From Carboxylicivirga sediminis (GTDB lineage Bacteria > Bacteroidota > Bacteroidia > Bacteroidales > Marinilabiliaceae), in contig NZ_JAGTAR010000006.1 in the NCBI RefSeq assembly GCF_018156225.1, positions 1 through 64,000 on the forward strand: a stretch of DNA of 64,000 bases, in the 5' to 3' direction. A model generated the notes under the pieces. It was given only the letters and a program-made list of their open reading frames with translations. It had not been told where the DNA came from and searched no databases. A program made the translations under genes and the position numbers. Numbering within the stretch: the stretch's first letter is position 1; the number at the start of each line of letters is the position of its first letter. This document shows positions 34,643 to 42,137 of the stretch, one piece after another.

Positions 34643-36196
34643 ATGAAACTAACAACCAAAATCATCGTCTTCTCGGTGACAATGCTATTGGTATTGGCCA
34701 TGTCAATAGCCATACCTTCTATTTACATTAATTACAAGTCGCAACAGCAAGAGCTAGTCAGGCTGGAAGCAATGATGCGCAATGACTTTGATGGACTGAT
34801 TAAGCATGAGGTAGAAACCGTCATCAGCCTGTTGAATAGCATCAAAAATGAAGTTGAAAACGATAGCCTGTCAGAAGAAGAGGCCACATTATTGGCAGCT
34901 AACATTATACGGCAATTACGGTACGGTGACGATGGCTATTTCTGGGTGGATACTAAAGAAGGTATCAATGTAGTACTTTTAGGTAAATCAGAGGTAGAAG
35001 GTAAAAGCCGATGGAGTCTTCAGGATGCCAAAGGGAATAATATGATACAGGACATCATCAATTCTGCTATCAATGGAGATGGCTATACCGAATACTGGTT
35101 TCCGCGCCCCGGCGAAACTGAAGCGGCGCCTAAACGTAGCTACTCGGCCTATTTTGAGCCCTTTGACTGGGTTGTTGGTACGGGTAACTATATTGATGAC
35201 ATTGATAAAGCCATTGAAACGGAAAGAATCGATCGCCTGAATCAGCTTAAAAAAGCAATTCTCACTGATATCCTGATTGTAGTTGGTGTATTAGTGCTTT
35301 TTTCAGTAATTATCATTGTTATTGGACGAAGATTTGCTGCCAAGTTAGTAACACTATCTAAAGCCACTGAGGAGATTGCAGGAGGTAATCTGATGATTAA
35401 CGTATCCAAAACAGACAATGACGAGATTGGTGTGTTACAAGCCTCTATCCAGCAAACGATTAATAAGCTTAAAGAAATTATGGGCGAGATAATCGAGGGC
35501 TCGGGCAATGTACTGGCAGCGAGCGAACAAATGGCTCAATCGGCCGAACACATCTCCAACGGGGCTACATCACAAGCGGCCTCCACCGAAGAAATATCAT
35601 CGTCCGTGGAAGAGATGGTATCAAATATTCAATCTAATGCCAACAATGCAAGTCGTACCGAAATAACAGCTGGTAAAGCAGAAAAAGGAATCAATCAGCT
35701 GCAGGAGACTGTAAAAAAGAACCTGGAAGCCATGCAAAGTATCACTTCAAAAGTGGCTGTCATCAAAGAAATAGCCGTGCAAACCAACCTGCTGGCACTG
35801 AATGCTTCGGTTGAAGCAGCTCGTGCTGGAGAAGCTGGCCGTGGTTTTTCGGTAGTAGCAGGTGAAGTGCGCAAGCTATCGGAAGTAACACAAACTGCTG
35901 CAGGCGAAATTGATGATTTATCAGTCAACAGCCTCGAGATTGCTGAAAAATCATGGCAGGCCATGGAAGAGTTATTGCCCGAGATAGCCAATATCATCCA
36001 GATGATTCGAGAGATCCTGGCTTCGAGCAAGGAACAGGAAGCTGGTGCCAATCATATCAACAGCGCCATTCAGTCGTTAGTCAGCATTACTTCTGAGTAT
36101 TCGGCATCATCTGAGGAAATGGCCTCCAGCTCCGAAGAGCTGTCACGCCAGTCTGAGGTATTAAACGAAAGTATCTCATTTTTTAAAATTAAGTAA
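34643..36196 (+). CDS. Methyl-accepting chemotaxis protein with a single Cache domain
   Basis: A 517-residue chemoreceptor. Helix 1 (about residues 7-28) and helix 2 (about 203-226) flank a periplasmic sensor of the single-Cache type, recognisable from '[18 protein letters not shown]' and '[15 protein letters not shown]', a fold that often binds small organic acids. HAMP ('[18 protein letters not shown]') and the signalling coiled coil follow, with tip '[20 protein letters not shown]' and '[19 protein letters not shown]'. It ends SFFKIK. ATG 34643 is preferred, with AAGGA upstream; a TTG at 34616 is unlikely. It is divergent from the cytochrome c assembly gene. Confidence 0.94.
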   Translation: MKLTTKIIVFSVTMLLVLAMSIAIPSIYINYKSQQQELVRLEAMMRNDFDGLIKHEVETVISLLNSIKNEVENDSLSEEEATLLAANIIRQLRYGDDGYFWVDTKEGINVVLLGKSEVEGKSRWSLQDAKGNNMIQDIINSAINGDGYTEYWFPRPGETEAAPKRSYSAYFEPFDWVVGTGNYIDDIDKAIETERIDRLNQLKKAILTDILIVVGVLVLFSVIIIVIGRRFAAKLVTLSKATEEIAGGNLMINVSKTDNDEIGVLQASIQQTINKLKEIMGEIIEGSGNVLAASEQMAQSAEHISNGATSQAASTEEISSSVEEMVSNIQSNANNASRTEITAGKAEKGINQLQETVKKNLEAMQSITSKVAVIKEIAVQTNLLALNASVEAARAGEAGRGFSVVAGEVRKLSEVTQTAAGEIDDLSVNSLEIAEKSWQAMEELLPEIANIIQMIREILASSKEQEAGANHINSAIQSLVSITSEYSASSEEMASSSEELSRQSEVLNESISFFKIK

Positions 36197-36227
36197 TATA
36201 AGTCATAGATATATGGCCATAAGAGGT

Positions 36228-36258
36228 TTGCACAGCTACAAGCTTTTTTGTTGCTTTG
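36228..36258 (+). promoter_or_regulatory. Porin gene promoter
   Basis: TTG at 36228-36230 and TTGCTTTG at 36251-36258 lie exactly 20 nt apart. The second box has one mismatch to TAnnTTTG. The start site near 36265 leaves a leader of about 36 nt before ATG 36301. Confidence 0.55.
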
Positions 36259-36300
36259 CAACGTTTTTCACAAAGAACTAAGGAAGATAAGAAATACGTA

Positions 36301-37521
36301 ATGAAAAAAATTCTCTCTATACTAACTGCTGTAATTATTAGCTCGTTAGTAATCGCTCAGGAAGAAACCAAACCGTTTAAAGTTGAGATACATGGCTTTG
36401 TTGGTGTTAACGCTTTTATGGACACTCGACAAAGTGTGATTGCCCGAAACGGAAACATCTACCTGTTTCCCAAACCTGCTGATCTGGATGAAGGGGGTAA
36501 TGATATAAATAAAAATGCAGCCTATGATATAGATGCGGCCTATAGCCGTTTTAACATTGGTGTATCAGGTCCCGACATGTTTGGCGCCAAAAGTTTCGCA
36601 TTTATGGAAGGTGACTTTTTGGGTGACCGCTCAGGTTCGCAGGATGTATACTTCCGTTTACGCCATGCTTTTATTCGCCTAAACTGGGATAACACAAGCT
36701 TATTATTTGGACAGTACTGGCATCCGCTGTTTATCACCGAGAATTTTGCCAGCACAGTTAATCTGAGTTGTGGCACACCATACCACCCACTTAACCGCCA
36801 ACCTATGATACGTGTTGGACATCAGCTAACTGATAAACTGGAAGTTATTGGATTTTTAATGTCGCAGAATGACTTCCTGGATAAAGGCATGGTTAAAGCA
36901 GCTGAAAACTCGCTTCGCCCCGAAGCTACACTGCAGTTTAAGTACAAAACAAACGGATTCTTTGCCGCCTTTACCGGGGGCTTGAAAGCCTTACGCCCGG
37001 CGCTAAAAGATCCAAACACCAACATCGAAACAAAGGAGTTGGCCAAAGGCCATTATGTTGCCGGTTCAGTTAAGAAAGATTTCGGTGCTGTTACCTTCAA
37101 AACAGAAGCTTTGTATACAGCAGGCATGTCAAATATTGTGATGCTGGGTGGTTTTGCCGAGAAAGCTAATGCTACTCCTGAACGCGAGTATACGGCTATT
37201 AAGAACTTTTCATTCTGGGCCGATTTGGAATCAAATGCTAAGAAAGTAAAGCCAGGCATCCTGGTTGGTTATACCGAAAACCTGGGTGCACTTGATAAGG
37301 CAACGCCTTTGGCCGGATACAATCTGGGCGGAGATATCGCCAACATGTATTCGATTATTCCTCGTGTGAAATTTATGGCCAGTCCTAAAATTTGGTTTGG
37401 CCTTGAATGGATGTATGTGGTGGCTGCCTATGGCAATGACTACGATGAGTATGCCAAGCCTGTTGACACCACCGACTATACAAATAACCGCCTGACAGCC
37501 AGCATGCGTTACACCTTCTAA
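36301..37521 (+). CDS. Outer-membrane porin-like beta-barrel protein
   Basis: A 406-residue secreted protein with signal MKKILSILTAVIISSLVIA-Q. The mature part is a beta-barrel with alternating amphipathic strands, for example 'FKVEIHGFVGVNAFMDTRQS', 'SRFNIGVSGPDMFGAKSFAF', 'MEGDFLG' and 'NTSLLFGQYWHPLF'. It ends in the outer-membrane assembly signal '...LTASMRYTF', with a terminal aromatic. The pattern resembles DcaP-like or phosphate-selective porins, but I would not fix the substrate. The start at ATG 36301 gives a proper signal peptide; an upstream TTG at 36256 lies inside the promoter. It is followed 9 bp later by a tiny membrane protein and then a DUF4268 gene, all co-directional. Confidence 0.85.
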   Translation: MKKILSILTAVIISSLVIAQEETKPFKVEIHGFVGVNAFMDTRQSVIARNGNIYLFPKPADLDEGGNDINKNAAYDIDAAYSRFNIGVSGPDMFGAKSFAFMEGDFLGDRSGSQDVYFRLRHAFIRLNWDNTSLLFGQYWHPLFITENFASTVNLSCGTPYHPLNRQPMIRVGHQLTDKLEVIGFLMSQNDFLDKGMVKAAENSLRPEATLQFKYKTNGFFAAFTGGLKALRPALKDPNTNIETKELAKGHYVAGSVKKDFGAVTFKTEALYTAGMSNIVMLGGFAEKANATPEREYTAIKNFSFWADLESNAKKVKPGILVGYTENLGALDKATPLAGYNLGGDIANMYSIIPRVKFMASPKIWFGLEWMYVVAAYGNDYDEYAKPVDTTDYTNNRLTASMRYTF

Positions 37522-37530
37522 TCCTATAAG

Positions 37531-37710
37531 ATGAAACAAAAACTAGCAGTTATAGCCATACTGATGATTATTGCCGGCTTTGGCATGATTCATAGCACAA
37601 AAGGCACTATGGAGATAGTAAGTCTGTTATTGATTGGCACAGGTGCTGCATATCTGTTATTTTTGTTGCTTGTTAATAAAAAGAATAACAACCTATCTGA
37701 CGAGGATTAA
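37531..37710 (+). CDS. Small membrane protein, 59 residues
   Basis: A short gene that fits tightly between the porin (9 bp gap) and the DUF4268 gene (12 bp gap). The product has two predicted membrane helices, about residues 4-21 (KLAVIAILMIIAGFGMIH) and 29-48 (IVSLLLIGTGAAYLLFLLLV). A basic KK then polar NNNLSDED tail follows. The first stretch could instead be a signal anchor. No family is recognised. Spacing and coding-like composition support it. Confidence 0.7.
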   Translation: MKQKLAVIAILMIIAGFGMIHSTKGTMEIVSLLLIGTGAAYLLFLLLVNKKNNNLSDED

Positions 37711-37722
37711 ACATTAACAGGC

Positions 37723-38193
37723 ATGTTTTCAAAAGAGGAAGCTAAACAAATCAGGCAATTATTCTGGCACAAGTTGGAAAATCGCACCCGACGTATACCC
37801 GGCCAAAAAGGAAAAAAAATCAAATGGCTATTTGATGATACAGGTATCAAAGGGGTGGATTTACGCTTTGATATCAATCGCGAGCGGGCAATTGTGGCCT
37901 TGGAAATAAACCATCGCTCAGAAGAACGCCGATTAAAGCTTTACGAGAAACTTGAGGCTTGTAAAAGCATATTTGAGTCAACATATGGTGGCACATTAGA
38001 GTGGGACTATTTATATACAAAGGATGAAGGAAGAGACGTATGCCGTGTATATGAAGAACTTGCTCCGGCCGATCTGTACCAACAGGAACAATGGCCCGAT
38101 GTTATGAAATTTATGATTGACCGGATGATACGATTGGAAAAAGCATTTCTGGAAGTAAAAGATTTCCTTTTACACGATGAGCTTGGGCAATAA
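37723..38193 (+). CDS. DUF4268 domain protein
   Basis: A 156-residue soluble protein. It matches the DUF4268 pattern: 'FWHKLENRTRR...GKKIKWLFDDTGIKGVDLRFDI', an alternating beta-sheet core ('RAIVALEINHRSEERRLKLYEKL'; seen as RAIVALEINHRSEERR), and a C-terminal helical 'MKFMIDRMIRLEKAFLEVKD'. DUF4268 is often found with restriction or nuclease-like proteins and may share that fold, but I see no complete catalytic motif. It closes the porin set and is convergent with the next gene after 18 bp. Function unknown. Confidence 0.75.
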   Translation: MFSKEEAKQIRQLFWHKLENRTRRIPGQKGKKIKWLFDDTGIKGVDLRFDINRERAIVALEINHRSEERRLKLYEKLEACKSIFESTYGGTLEWDYLYTKDEGRDVCRVYEELAPADLYQQEQWPDVMKFMIDRMIRLEKAFLEVKDFLLHDELGQ

Positions 38194-38211
38194 TATCTTA
38201 ATAACAAAATA

Positions 38212-39081
38212 CTAAAGGTCTATCCATTGCGATAGACCTTTTTTGTAGCCCAAACAGATATGTTCTGTTGATGCGAAACTTGTACCGATGTTATTGTTGC
38301 AGAAAGGAAACTCAAGTGTAAGATTTGACGCCGAATTATTCTTAATAATATGGTAAACGATAGCCTTTACGCCAATATTATCAACCTCTGATGAAGTACA
38401 ATGCAGTAAAATGAGGCTAGTCTTTGACTTCAGAAGAAAAGCCCCTGCCATCATCTGGTTATGGGCATCATAGGCTGCATATAAACCCGCACTTTTATAC
38501 CTCAACGCATAAGGTATGAGTTTCGTAAGTAAACGATGTATAAATGAACTCAGTTGCTTATTGGCCTTAGCAAACATGAGGTAGCTACTTACATCTAATG
38601 CTCTCACCACCGTCAATTGTTTACTGTCGTATAGCTCCATAACTTGAACCATTTCCTTACTAAAACTGCTTTTTATACGCTCAACATCACTTATCAGATC
38701 CAATACGACATACCGAAATTCATATTTCTTTTTTGCCATACCACTGGGCAGCTTATTGTGCGCATTCATCACCAGATGAATATTCGCATAAGGAATCGCT
38801 TTCATCATTTGACGATAAACACCAAAATCGATAGGCACCTTATTGACAATACCAATATAGGGTACTATCTCAGGCCGATAAACATGTTTAATACCCAAAG
38901 TTCGTTTTACAGGAATTGGCAAAACGGCGTCGTAATCATCTGCCACAATTGCTTCCCATTCTGGGCATATCAAATCAAGCAACCAAACGTGCGCAAACAC
39001 ATTGCCATTGGAAGCAGTCTGAACACATTCCTTCCAGCGTACTTCATCAATCTTCTCACGTTTTAACAGACGAATATTCAT
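38212..39081 (-). CDS. GNAT/FemAB-like acyltransferase-fold protein
   Basis: A 289-residue soluble protein resembling the uncharacterised Bacteroidota GNAT-like family. It starts 'MNIRLLKREKIDEVRWKECV' and carries 'GNVFAHVWLLDLICPEWEAI', 'DDYDAVLPIPVKRTLGIKHV' and 'YRPEIVPYIGIV', a pattern like the first half of FemAB-type proteins, which contain two GNAT folds. The second half has 'AGLYAAYDAHNQMMAGAFLL', typical of a GNAT core strand pair. The catalytic acid and acyl-CoA loop are not clear. Neighbours are radC (8 bp upstream, same strand) and a convergent DUF4268 gene. The function is probably an acyl or aminoacyl transfer, at low confidence. Confidence 0.7.
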   Translation of the reverse strand: MNIRLLKREKIDEVRWKECVQTASNGNVFAHVWLLDLICPEWEAIVADDYDAVLPIPVKRTLGIKHVYRPEIVPYIGIVNKVPIDFGVYRQMMKAIPYANIHLVMNAHNKLPSGMAKKKYEFRYVVLDLISDVERIKSSFSKEMVQVMELYDSKQLTVVRALDVSSYLMFAKANKQLSSFIHRLLTKLIPYALRYKSAGLYAAYDAHNQMMAGAFLLKSKTSLILLHCTSSEVDNIGVKAIVYHIIKNNSASNLTLEFPFCNNNIGTSFASTEHICLGYKKGLSQWIDL

Positions 39082-39089
39082 ACAATTTT

Positions 39090-39788
39090 TTATATCATGC
39101 CTTCATCGGCATAACTAAAATAACTCCCATCGGTAACAATGATATGGTCCAATACCGGAATATCCATAATACGGCCTGCTTCGCTCATCTTTTTCGTCAC
39201 CTTGGTATCTGCATCGCTGGGCTGCACATTACCACTTGGATGATTATGACATAAAACGATGGATGATGCCAGGTGATCAATGGCCGATTTAAGAATGAGG
39301 CGAACATCGATCACAGTACCTGATAGACCTCCCTGGCTCACTTTGTTTTTTGCTATCACCTGGTTTGAACGATTCAGCATAAGCACCCAAAACTCCTCGT
39401 GGTGTATGTCGCCTAATATAGGTTGGAAAATATTACTCACATCTTTACTACAACTTATCTTTGGCCTCGTCTCAGTTTCCTGCAGTTTGCGGCGTCGCCC
39501 CAGCTCAAGAGAGGCCACAATACTTATGGCCTTCGCTTCGCCAATGCCGTGATAACCGGTCTTTAAATCATTAACTGACTTTTTGCCGAGCGTATGCAGA
39601 TTATTCTTGCAGTCGCGTAAAATTTTTTTCGATAATTCAACGGCACTTTCCCTGGCACTACCCGAGCCAATTAAAATAGCTAACAATTCGGCATCTGATA
39701 ACGAAGCAAGTCCTTTACTGATAAGTTTCTCCCGGGGACGATCCTCCAGGGCCCATTCTTTAATGCTGAGGTGTTGATAGGTCTCCAT
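39090..39788 (-). CDS. radC: RadC family JAB-domain protein
   Basis: A 232-residue RadC homologue. The N-terminal helix-hairpin-helix-like region ('RPREKLISKGLASLSDAELL') is followed by the JAB/MPN metalloprotease-fold domain with its zinc motif 'LCHNHPSGNVQPSDADTKVT' (His-x-His...Asp). The old name DNA repair protein RadC is not well supported biochemically, and the true activity is unsettled. It lies just downstream of the tRNA-rpsT-tRNA cluster on the same strand, but a terminator intervenes. The next gene starts 8 bp after its stop, so radC and the GNAT-like gene are probably co-transcribed. Confidence 0.93.
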   Translation of the reverse strand: METYQHLSIKEWALEDRPREKLISKGLASLSDAELLAILIGSGSARESAVELSKKILRDCKNNLHTLGKKSVNDLKTGYHGIGEAKAISIVASLELGRRRKLQETETRPKISCSKDVSNIFQPILGDIHHEEFWVLMLNRSNQVIAKNKVSQGGLSGTVIDVRLILKSAIDHLASSIVLCHNHPSGNVQPSDADTKVTKKMSEAGRIMDIPVLDHIIVTDGSYFSYADEGMI

Positions 39789-39849
39789 CTTTTTTCTTTT
39801 ATGAGAAAAAGATAAAGAGGCTATATGAGAAAGTAAATATGCAGATACT

Positions 39850-39875
39850 AAAAAAGCCCTCCATATTGGAGAGCC
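39850..39875 (-). terminator. Terminator of the tRNA/rpsT cluster
   Basis: AGCCCTCCA (39855-39863) pairs with the segment TGGAGAGCC (39867-39875) with one G-U pair. On the minus strand the stem is followed by a T-run. It lies just after the last tRNA-Glu. Confidence 0.8.
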
Positions 39876-39881
39876 CTTGTG

Positions 39882-39953
39882 CAGTCCCTAGGAGAATCGA
39901 ACTCCTGTTTCAAGGATGAAAACCTTGCGTCCTAACCACTAGACGAAGGGACC
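39882..39953 (-). tRNA. tRNA-Glu (UUC)
   Basis: A 72 nt tRNA with acceptor GGTCCCT/AGGGACT, anticodon stem CAAGG/CCTTG around TTTTCAT (anticodon TTC, Glu) and T-loop GGTTCGATT-like (here AGTTCGATTCT). CCA is not encoded. It is identical to the two copies at 39986 and 40359 over the tRNA body. Confidence 0.97.
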
Positions 39954-39985
39954 CTATGGCCTTTTTTAGGCTATAAAGTTATATG

Positions 39986-40057
39986 CAGTCCCTAGGAGAA
40001 TCGAACTCCTGTTTCAAGGATGAAAACCTTGCGTCCTAACCACTAGACGAAGGGACC
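39986..40057 (-). tRNA. tRNA-Glu (UUC), second copy
   Basis: It is identical to the copy at 39882, from which it is separated by 32 bp. Its 5' end lies 11 bp after the rpsT stop codon, so it must be cut out of a transcript that also carries the rpsT message. Confidence 0.97.
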
Positions 40058-40068
40058 TTAAGCAGCTA

Positions 40069-40320
40069 TTAAAGTGTGTTAACGTGCTTAGTTAACTTTG
40101 ACTTTAAGTTTGCAGCCTTATTCTTATGAATAATATTTTTCTTTGCAAGCTTATCAAGCATTGAAGCTACTTTTGGAAGCAATTCCTGAGCTGCTTCTTT
40201 TTCAGATGTACCTCTCAATGTTTTCACAGCATTACGAGCAGTTTTTGCATAGTATTTGTTGTGAAGTCTTCTCTTCTGTATCTGACGAATTCGCTTTTTC
40301 GCTGATTGATGATTTGCCAT
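40069..40320 (-). CDS. rpsT: 30S ribosomal protein S20
   Basis: An 83-residue basic ribosomal protein that binds 16S rRNA in the small subunit. It begins 'MANHQSAKKRIRQIQKRRLH', typical of S20 (MANxxSAKKR), and has 'ARNAVKTLRGTSEKE' and a C-terminal 'KNIIHKNKAANLKSKLTKHV'. Length and charge are standard. The unusual feature is its position between identical tRNA-Glu genes: one lies 38 bp upstream and two lie downstream, the first only 11 bp after its stop. Confidence 0.97.
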   Translation of the reverse strand: MANHQSAKKRIRQIQKRRLHNKYYAKTARNAVKTLRGTSEKEAAQELLPKVASMLDKLAKKNIIHKNKAANLKSKLTKHVNTL

Positions 40321-40358
40321 CGTACTACAATTAAAAATTGTTAATCTTTTTATTTTCG

Positions 40359-40430
40359 CAGTCCCTAGGAGAATCGAACTCCTGTTTCAAGGATGAAAAC
40401 CTTGCGTCCTAACCACTAGACGAAGGGACC
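40359..40430 (-). tRNA. tRNA-Glu (UUC), third copy
   Basis: It is identical to the copies at 39882 and 39986 and is the first RNA of the cluster, 38 bp upstream of rpsT on the minus strand. The discriminator base is G and CCA is not encoded. Confidence 0.97.
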
Positions 40431-40625
40431 TTATTGCCTCTGGACCTTGTTGTTTGTCTCAAATGCGGATGCAAAGATATATCAAATTAAAATCCCTCCA
40501 AATTTTTTTTACAAAAAACATCGAAAAATTTACACCTCACCATCCGACACACCTTCTTCAATATTCACTAACTGTTAGTTACATGATTTTATGATTCTAA
40601 TCAGGACATTTAACTCTTATTTTAT

Positions 40626-40656
40626 TTGCAAACGATTTTATAAATGTGTTATTTTG
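40626..40656 (+). promoter_or_regulatory. metK promoter
   Basis: TTG at 40626-40628 and TTATTTTG at 40649-40656 fit the two Bacteroidota boxes with 20 nt spacing and one mismatch. The predicted start near 40663 lies just before the riboswitch, which supports both calls. Confidence 0.6.
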
Positions 40657-40666
40657 CAGCAGTGAA

Positions 40667-40714
40667 AAGTGGAAGGATTTGGCTGATTGCAACCACTTAA
40701 AAAAAGTGCTAAAA
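40667..40714 (+). promoter_or_regulatory. SAM-II-like pseudoknot riboswitch upstream of metK
   Basis: Two nested pairings form an H-type pseudoknot. Stem 1 is AAGTGG (40667-40672) with CCACTT (40693-40698). Stem 2 is TTTGGC in its loop (40678-40683) with GCTAAA downstream (40708-40713), including one G-U pair. The loop segment GATTGCAA before the stem 1 strand and the GCTAAAA tail are hallmarks of SAM-II aptamers, as I recall them; SAM-V shares this core. The aptamer lies at the predicted 5' end of the metK transcript, and metK makes S-adenosylmethionine. High SAM would be expected to lower metK expression. The rest of the 373 bp between the third tRNA and metK holds only the promoter and the hairpin at 40771. 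Confidence 0.75.
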
Positions 40715-40770
40715 CGCAAAACTCGTTTGTACTTCCCCCTTTTCACATATCAATTAGTTTTAATGTACAT

Positions 40771-40785
40771 CTGTATACTATACAG
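40771..40785 (+). other. Inverted repeat in the metK leader
   Basis: CTGTATA and TATACAG flank a single C, 18 bp upstream of the metK start codon. It could form a short hairpin that hides or exposes the start region, or act as an operator. Confidence 0.4.
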
Positions 40786-40803
40786 ACTTTATTTTTAAAT
40801 GAT

Positions 40804-42057
40804 ATGGGATATTTATTTACATCAGAATCCGTTTCTGAAGGACATCCAGACAAAGTAGCAGATCAAATCTCAGATGCGTTACTTGACAATTTTTTGGCAT
40901 TTGACCCCAACTCGAAAGTAGCTTGCGAAACCTTGGTGACAACTGGCCAGGTAGTATTGGCAGGTGAAGTACACTCTAAACACTATGTTGATGTGCAGGA
41001 AGTGGCTCGTAGCGTAATTAATCGCATTGGATACACCAAAAGCGAATACCGTTTTGATGGCGACTCTTGTGGTGTATTATCAGCTATCCACGAACAATCA
41101 GCTGATATCAACCAGGGCGTAGACCGGGCAGAAAAAATGGAGCAAGGTGCCGGCGACCAGGGAATGATGTTTGGTTATGCATCAAAAGAAACAGACGACT
41201 ATATGCCAATCTCACTGGAGCTGTCGCATCGCTTGCTAATTGATATGGCCGACATTCGCCGAGGCGGTAAAGAAATGACCTATTTGCGCCCTGATTCGAA
41301 AAGCCAGGTAACCATTGAATATGGTGACGACAACCAACCAAAGCGCGTACACACCATTGTAGTATCCACGCAGCACGATGAATTTGACGAAGATGAACCA
41401 ATGTTGGCTAAGATTAAGGATGATGTGCGTAATATTTTAATACCACTCACCATTTCTAAGTTGCCTGCACGTGTACAAGCTCTCTTCGATGATGATTATA
41501 TTTTACATGTTAATCCAACGGGTAAGTTTGTGATTGGTGGACCTCATGGTGACACCGGCCTGACTGGCCGTAAGATAATTGTAGACACATACGGTGGTAA
41601 AGGAGCACACGGCGGTGGTGCTTTCTCAGGAAAAGATCCGAGTAAAGTAGACCGTTCAGCAGCTTATGCATCGCGTCATATGGCTAAGAACATGGTAGCT
41701 GCAGGTTTGGCCGATGAAGTACTGGTACAGCTTTCATATGCTATCGGTGTTGCTCAGCCTGTGGGTGTTTTTGTTGATACTTATGGAACATCTAAGGTAA
41801 CAATGAGCGATGGCGAAATTGCCATTAAAATAGCCGAAGTATTTGACCTGCGCCCTGCGGCAATCGAAGAACGTTTAAAACTACGTCACCCGATGTATGA
41901 AGAAACAGCCGCTTACGGACACATGGGACGTACTCCACGAACCGTTAAGAAGGTGTTTGAATCACCCTATTTTGGTAGTAAAGAAATGGAGGTGGAATTA
42001 TTTACCTGGGAAAAGCTGGATTATGTAGATGTTATTAAAGATGCCTTTAAACTTTAA
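40804..42057 (+). CDS. metK: S-adenosylmethionine synthetase
   Basis: A 417-residue enzyme that makes S-adenosylmethionine from methionine and ATP in the cytoplasm. It starts '[20 protein letters not shown]'. Other motifs are '[16 protein letters not shown]', '[19 protein letters not shown]' and '[19 protein letters not shown]'. The ATG at 40804 is chosen because the family N-terminus begins there; a reading frame open from 40687 would translate through the riboswitch and is not credible. It is a single gene between its regulated leader and a 15 bp-stem terminator. Confidence 0.98.
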   Translation: MGYLFTSESVSEGHPDKVADQISDALLDNFLAFDPNSKVACETLVTTGQVVLAGEVHSKHYVDVQEVARSVINRIGYTKSEYRFDGDSCGVLSAIHEQSADINQGVDRAEKMEQGAGDQGMMFGYASKETDDYMPISLELSHRLLIDMADIRRGGKEMTYLRPDSKSQVTIEYGDDNQPKRVHTIVVSTQHDEFDEDEPMLAKIKDDVRNILIPLTISKLPARVQALFDDDYILHVNPTGKFVIGGPHGDTGLTGRKIIVDTYGGKGAHGGGAFSGKDPSKVDRSAAYASRHMAKNMVAAGLADEVLVQLSYAIGVAQPVGVFVDTYGTSKVTMSDGEIAIKIAEVFDLRPAAIEERLKLRHPMYEETAAYGHMGRTPRTVKKVFESPYFGSKEMEVELFTWEKLDYVDVIKDAFKL

Positions 42058-42078
42058 AATATTCTGCTTTTAGATACT

Positions 42079-42114
42079 AATAAAGGCCTTAAGTTATTTC
42101 TTAAGGCCTTTATT
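42079..42114. terminator. Bidirectional terminator
   Basis: AATAAAGGCCTTAAG (42079-42093) and CTTAAGGCCTTTATT (42100-42114) form a perfect 15 bp stem with a 6 nt loop. It separates metK from the convergent chemoreceptor gene. Confidence 0.88.
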
Positions 42115-42137
42115 AATTATATCCAATCTTTCAATTC

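Noticed and set aside
38644-39066. A 140-codon plus-strand frame opposite the GNAT-like gene
   Set aside because: Its composition (rich in His, Ile, Asn, Thr) is that of an antisense shadow and no start region or family match is visible.
39882-40430. Three near-identical ~72 bp repeats that look like a spaced repeat array
   Set aside because: They fold as tRNA-Glu with anticodon UUC and one gap holds rpsT, so this is not a CRISPR array or a mobile repeat.
40687-40803. A 39-residue N-terminal extension of metK in the same frame
   Set aside because: It would begin at a non-ATG codon inside the riboswitch and has no counterpart in the MetK family, which starts at MGYLFTSES (40804).
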